Of a stretch of DNA of 57,997 nucleotides, positions 55,062 to 57,997 are shown one piece after another. Below the pieces are notes generated by a model, which saw nothing but the letters and a program-made list of their open reading frames with translations, was not told where the DNA came from and made no database searches. The position numbers and the translations under genes were made by a program. The first letter of the stretch is position 1. Every line of letters starts with the position of its first letter. The stretch is from contig CANAAV010000017.1 in assembly GCA_947346365.1 (NCBI GenBank), positions 1-57,997 of the forward strand. Direction: 5' to 3'. This DNA is from an uncultured Flavonifractor sp. (GTDB lineage: Bacteria; Bacillota; Clostridia; Oscillospirales; Oscillospiraceae).

Positions 55062-55229
55062 TCACCGCTCGAAGCGGTACAGGTCAATCAAATCCTGCTG
55101 GTATGCGGTACGGAGCTGACGTTCCTCCAGCTCTTCTACCATGGCCTCGTAATCCTCGGCTACGAGACGCTCGCACTCACAGCCCTCTTCCAGCAGCTTG
55201 CCGCAATACGGGCAGTACATCCTCGTCAT
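55062..55229 (-). CDS. Zinc-ribbon and helix phage protein, 55 aa
   Basis: Frame ATG 55229 to TGA 55062-55064 after AAAGGAGGAAGCAAC: MTRMYCPYCGKLLEEGCECE, then a long helix (VEELEERQLRTAYQQDLIDL). Clear CPYCG start; function unknown. Confidence 0.72.
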   Translation of the reverse strand: MTRMYCPYCGKLLEEGCECERLVAEDYEAMVEELEERQLRTAYQQDLIDLYRFER

Positions 55230-55305
55230 GTTGCTTCCTCCTTTGCCCTGCCATCATCAGGCCGGGTGGGGCAGTTCCCGGCGACGGGCCGTAGCCCGTT
55301 TCGGC

Positions 55306-55545
55306 TTACTTATCATTCTTCAGGATGTATTCCAGTAGGGCAATCTGGTCACGGAGGCTCTTGACCTCCTCGAACTCCCGGCCGATGGTGTCGATGTCGC
55401 TCTCCAACCAGCCGTGGGCAATCTCTGCGGCGGAGCATTTGCTGGCCCTCTCAACGAGACCCAACCGGCTCTGCTCCAGCTCATCCTCTTTCCAGCTCAG
55501 GGTCTTCTTCAGGTTCTCAATCCGGCTCTCGATTTGCTCTTTCAT
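55306..55545 (-). CDS. Small coiled-coil phage protein, 79 aa
   Basis: MKEQIESRIENLKKTLSWKE, then QSRLGLVERASKCSAAEIA and a second helix ending LEYILKNDK. Predicted antiparallel coiled coil. Not recognised. Confidence 0.65.
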   Translation of the reverse strand: MKEQIESRIENLKKTLSWKEDELEQSRLGLVERASKCSAAEIAHGWLESDIDTIGREFEEVKSLRDQIALLEYILKNDK

Positions 55546-55574
55546 TACTGTTGTCTCCTTTCTGTTCCGTGGGC

Positions 55575-55859
55575 TCAGATGTCATCCCGGCCGTCGATCT
55601 CGAAGGTGGTGGTCACGGCGTCCTTCTCCAGCAGGTACATGACGTTCGTGATGGTCTGGTCCTTGCTGTGCTTCTGGATGTCCTCGGCGATGAAGTACAG
55701 GTTCTCGGTGTTCGGGTAGAGGCGTTCCACCCAGTTGAGCATATGCTCGTAGTTCTCGTTGTCCCCACAGGTGTAGAGGTCGTGCTTGATGCAGGTCTGG
55801 CGGACGCTCATACCGGACCAGCGGCGGTTGACGGCGATGTTCGGGGTTTTCATATTCAT
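55575..55859 (-). CDS. Phage protein of unknown function, 94 aa
   Basis: First gene behind promoter R3. KTPNIAVNRRWSGMSVRQTC, KHDLYTCGDNENYEHMLNWV and TITNVMYLLEKDAVTTTFEI. ATG 55859 or 55853 after GGAGGAAATGAAT. Not recognised. Confidence 0.65.
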   Translation of the reverse strand: MNMKTPNIAVNRRWSGMSVRQTCIKHDLYTCGDNENYEHMLNWVERLYPNTENLYFIAEDIQKHSKDQTITNVMYLLEKDAVTTTFEIDGRDDI

Positions 55860-55881
55860 TTCCTCCCGGCATTAGATTTTC

Positions 55882-55998
55882 TACGGTTCCGTAGGTTTTT
55901 GGTTGTTTCATGATTAAAGTGTACCACAGGGGCAAATCCTTTGTCCAGCGTTATTTTTACGATTTCGTAAAAAATTTTTCATTATCTACGTCAACGTA
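55882..55998 (-). promoter_or_regulatory. Promoter R3 with three operator dyads
   Basis: TGGACA (55942-55947), 18 bp, TACACT (55918-55923). Dyads: TACGGTTCCGTA (55882-55893, perfect arms), TACGATTTCGTA (55958-55969, perfect arms) and TACGTCAACGTA (55987-55998). Same spatial plan as R1 and R2, here with the best operators. Confidence 0.85.
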
Positions 55999-56165
55999 AT
56001 TATATAGGTAACAGGTGCCCGTAGAAGCTGTTTTAAGGCCCCCTGAGCCACGTTTGCATTTGGTAGGGTAGTTTGTTGGCCGGGACCCATAGGACAGTTT
56101 TTCACGGCTGTATTTCGATAATAGAGGGCCTTTGGACTTTTGGTTAGTGTGGAGGCAACAACAGC

Positions 56166-56217
56166 AAAAAATCCCCGGCGGCAGGGCCTTTGCAGACCCG
56201 CCGCCGGGGGATTTTCT
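56166..56217 (-). terminator. Terminator of the element R lysis operon
   Basis: AAAATCCCCGGCGGC (56168-56182) pairs with GCCGCCGGGGGATTTT (56200-56215) with one bulged G. Reads on the - strand into a T-rich tail. Between here and promoter R3 (55999-56165) I see no gene. Confidence 0.85.
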
Positions 56218-56230
56218 TGTCCGAATCGGT

Positions 56231-56698
56231 CTACTCTTCCATTTTCTCCACCGTGGTTTCCGCGGAGCTGACCAGCTCACCGAACACCGGCGCTGACAGC
56301 ATAAGCGGCGCTTCGTTTTTCTGCTTGCGTACCTCCGCCTCAATCCGGGTGGTCAGGTATTCCTTGATGTCACCGTAGGCGGAATCAATAAACCGTAGTG
56401 CCGCCGGGCTGATGGACGACAGGCAGGCCGTCAGCGCCTTTTCTGCCGCCTGTTTCTGCGCCTCTACGTCAAACTTTCCGGCATTTTTCAGCGCGTCCAC
56501 ATAGGTCTGGTTGGTTGCGGCCACAGCGGCGGCAATGGCTTCCGTCGCCTCCGTGATGTAGACCTTGGCCTTGACGCTCTCGGTATTCGCCACCGCGTTC
56601 TCACCCACCTTACGGATAAGCACGACGATGTAGGCGGTCAGCACGGGGACCGCCGCCGTGATAACGACCATAAGAATGTCCTTCAAAAATTCCTGCAT
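56231..56698 (-). CDS. Phage holin, LLH family
   Basis: 155 aa. One N-terminal membrane span (DILMVVITAAVPVLTAYIVV), then a long helical cytoplasmic region (NTESVKAKVYITEATEAIAA, FDVEAQKQAAEKALTACLSS). This is the layout of the LLH (holin_6_1) family. Follows the CHAP endolysin by 18 nt. Confidence 0.82.
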   Translation of the reverse strand: MQEFLKDILMVVITAAVPVLTAYIVVLIRKVGENAVANTESVKAKVYITEATEAIAAAVAATNQTYVDALKNAGKFDVEAQKQAAEKALTACLSSISPAALRFIDSAYGDIKEYLTTRIEAEVRKQKNEAPLMLSAPVFGELVSSAETTVEKMEE

Positions 56699-56716
56699 GA
56701 TGTTTTCCTCCCAAAA

Positions 56717-57544
56717 TTATTTGACCGCCCCGCCCAGAGCGCACAGCAGCTCGCCCAGGCTGGGGTAGCCTTTGTAGTTGGACTTCCAGTAGTCCGGCGT
56801 GTCAATCACCCCGGCGGATACCAGAGCTGCCACGCCGGTCTCCGGGGTGCTGGAGCGCGGCCCGGCCTTGGTGATCTTCTCCGCCGCCTTGACCAGCAGA
56901 ATGTCCAGGTACTTCACCTTGCCGCCAGTCACCGCCTGCCTCCAGTAGTCCGGGGAATTGACGACCCCCAGCTTTGCCAGCTTGTCCACAGCGGCCAGGG
57001 CTTTTGCGCCGGGAGCAGCGCTCCCGCCCTCCGCCCTGCCGCCGTACTTGGGTACGCCGTACCCTCGGATGTATCGCCCGTTCACCTTGAGCGTACGCCG
57101 CCCGACGGCGCCGCTCATATTGCCCTCAATGACGGTAATGGTCTGGCCGCTGACCTTCTCCACGACGCCCACATGATCGGGGGCCCCTTTGTTGTCCGTG
57201 GCGGCATAATCGGTTCCGTCCTGCCAGTCGTAGAAGATGTAGTCGCCGGGCTGCGGGACATAAGCGTCGTTCTCCTCCCAGCTTCCCAGCTTTTTGAACT
57301 GCTCAATGTACCCTCCGCACCCGCACTCCGTGGGGATGACGCCGGTCAGCCCCGCCTGAATCGCCACCGCGCTTGCAAACGCGGCGCACCAGGCGTCGGT
57401 GTACTTCACCCGGTAGCCCCGCGCCAGCGGCTTATGGCTGTTGTACAGGTCAATGATCTCCCGGTGGGAGCCGTCGCTCTCCTTTCTTCCCAGCCAGCCC
57501 TGGGCAATGCCGACGACGCTCTGCCTCAATTCCTGCTCGCTCAC
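56717..57544 (-). CDS. CHAP-domain endolysin
   Basis: 275 aa. CHAP amidase/endopeptidase domain about 1-165 with catalytic C (YTDAWCAAFASAVAI), the histidine in APDHVGVVEKV and N-x residues in VIEGNMSG. The C-terminal half holds two similar units (KLGVVNSPDYWRQ, and ALVSAGVIDTPDYWKSNY) likely for wall binding. Element R thus lyses by a different enzyme class from element L. Confidence 0.9.
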   Translation of the reverse strand: MSEQELRQSVVGIAQGWLGRKESDGSHREIIDLYNSHKPLARGYRVKYTDAWCAAFASAVAIQAGLTGVIPTECGCGGYIEQFKKLGSWEENDAYVPQPGDYIFYDWQDGTDYAATDNKGAPDHVGVVEKVSGQTITVIEGNMSGAVGRRTLKVNGRYIRGYGVPKYGGRAEGGSAAPGAKALAAVDKLAKLGVVNSPDYWRQAVTGGKVKYLDILLVKAAEKITKAGPRSSTPETGVAALVSAGVIDTPDYWKSNYKGYPSLGELLCALGGAVK

Positions 57545-57900
57545 GGCCGCTCCTCCTCTCCGTTTACCAGCACCTTGACGGCCTGGTTCGTTTTCAGCAT
57601 TTCCCTCATGTCCTCCAGGGCGTCGTCCACCAGGGAAGAAAACAGATCGAAGGAAACGACTTTAGCCAGCCAGGGGAAGCGGGTCACGAAAAGGTCGTAG
57701 ACCTGGCGGAGCTTCAGCTTGCCCGTTCCCCCGCCCAGCTCCTTCTCCGCCTCGGTGACGGCCCACAGCAGCCACTCCCGGACCTTGGCAAGCTGGGCCT
57801 CGCTGGGCAGATTGAAATAACGGTACACGGTGACGCCCGCCGAGGCAAGTGCGGCAATCAGCACCAAAATCATGTACCAGTTGTTGATGATACCTTCCAT
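57541..57900 (-). CDS. Second holin-like protein
   Basis: 119 aa. N-terminal membrane span (MILVLIAALASAGVTVYRYF), then a helical region (VREWLLWAVTEAEKELGGGT, KLRQVYDLFVTRFPWL). Similar in design to phage holins of clostridial prophages. Overlaps the endolysin start by 4 nt. With the LLH protein, two holin-type genes flank the endolysin. Confidence 0.72.
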   Translation of the reverse strand: MEGIINNWYMILVLIAALASAGVTVYRYFNLPSEAQLAKVREWLLWAVTEAEKELGGGTGKLKLRQVYDLFVTRFPWLAKVVSFDLFSSLVDDALEDMREMLKTNQAVKVLVNGEEERP

Positions 57901-57916
57901 TTTTATGTTCCTCCTT

Positions 57917-57997
57917 TTAGTCCTTCAGCACGATTTCAGCCGCCCGGAGGGCCACGTCCGCCCCGTATTGGCTGGCGAACTGCTTGAGAAAGCGCTG
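57917..57997 (-). CDS. C-terminal end of a phage protein (partial)
   Basis: Frame open at the right edge, ending TAA 57917-57919. Last 26 residues are QRFLKQFASQYGADVALRAA, then EIVLKD. Probably another small late protein of element R. Not identifiable. Confidence 0.5.
   Translation of the reverse strand, partial: QRFLKQFASQYGADVALRAAEIVLKD

Noticed and set aside
1..57997. CRISPR arrays or tRNA genes
   Set aside because: I saw no regularly spaced repeats and no cloverleaf with TTCGA-type loops on either strand.
1..57997. Elements L and R as one prophage split by misassembly
   Set aside because: R begins cleanly inside cotJC next to an intact cotJ operon, and both have their own copies of the paired genes and different operators, so two elements fit better. 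Long reads would settle it.

Overview
The window looks like the chromosome of a GC-rich, spore-forming gut clostridium, probably Oscillospiraceae (Flavonifractor/Oscillibacter type). This is inferred from a SCIFF peptide with its radical SAM maturase, a spoIIM-like gene, cwlD, a cotJ locus, a TIGR04086-type membrane protein and the operon order nusB-tsaD-like-xseA-xseB-DUF212-dxs-tlyA-nadK-argR-recN. No 16S or tRNA gene is present, so genus is not fixed.

Three blocks are visible. (1) About 1-9,500 is the end of a prophage (element L) read on the + strand: endolysin, holin, a regulatory gap, then two blocks of tiny genes, a BRO-N protein and a HigB/HigA-like toxin-antitoxin pair at the edge. 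(2) About 9,540-41,130 is chromosome: tgt, yajC, scfA/scfB, spoIIM, xerD, the nusB-to-recN operon, an ECF transporter S component, an aminotransferase, purB, two phosphofructokinases (ATP and PPi type), class II fba, a secondary xerC-like recombinase, radA, cwlD, and a cotJ operon. (3) From about 41,110 to the right edge is a second prophage (element R) on the - strand. It sits inside cotJC, leaving about 32 codons. It carries a Dcm-type methyltransferase, a J-domain protein, some 35 tiny genes (many with zinc-ribbon cysteine pairs), holins and a CHAP endolysin.

Elements L and R are related. They share paralogous proteins (3350/54212, 4410/46706, 5143/51052, 5556/47702) and the same order: lysis genes, regulated promoter, small genes, HTH protein, second regulated promoter, small genes, attachment end. 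They lie in opposite orientation on either side of a roughly 31-kb chromosomal segment. Each has its own operator set at its repeated promoters: TACC-N5-GGNA in L and TACG-N4-CGTA in R.

The most striking non-coding finding is four type-I hammerhead ribozymes (three in L, one in R) in the intergenic gaps of these small-gene operons. They have intact CUGANGA/GAAA cores, a GUC cleavage triplet and covarying helices. Two of them share the stop codon of the upstream gene. Other points of note are the cotJC interruption (a candidate excisable, skin-like element), a CotJA-CotJB fusion, two G-run frameshifts in element R, a 168-bp inverted-repeat element present twice in the chromosome, and a terminator between scfA and scfB.
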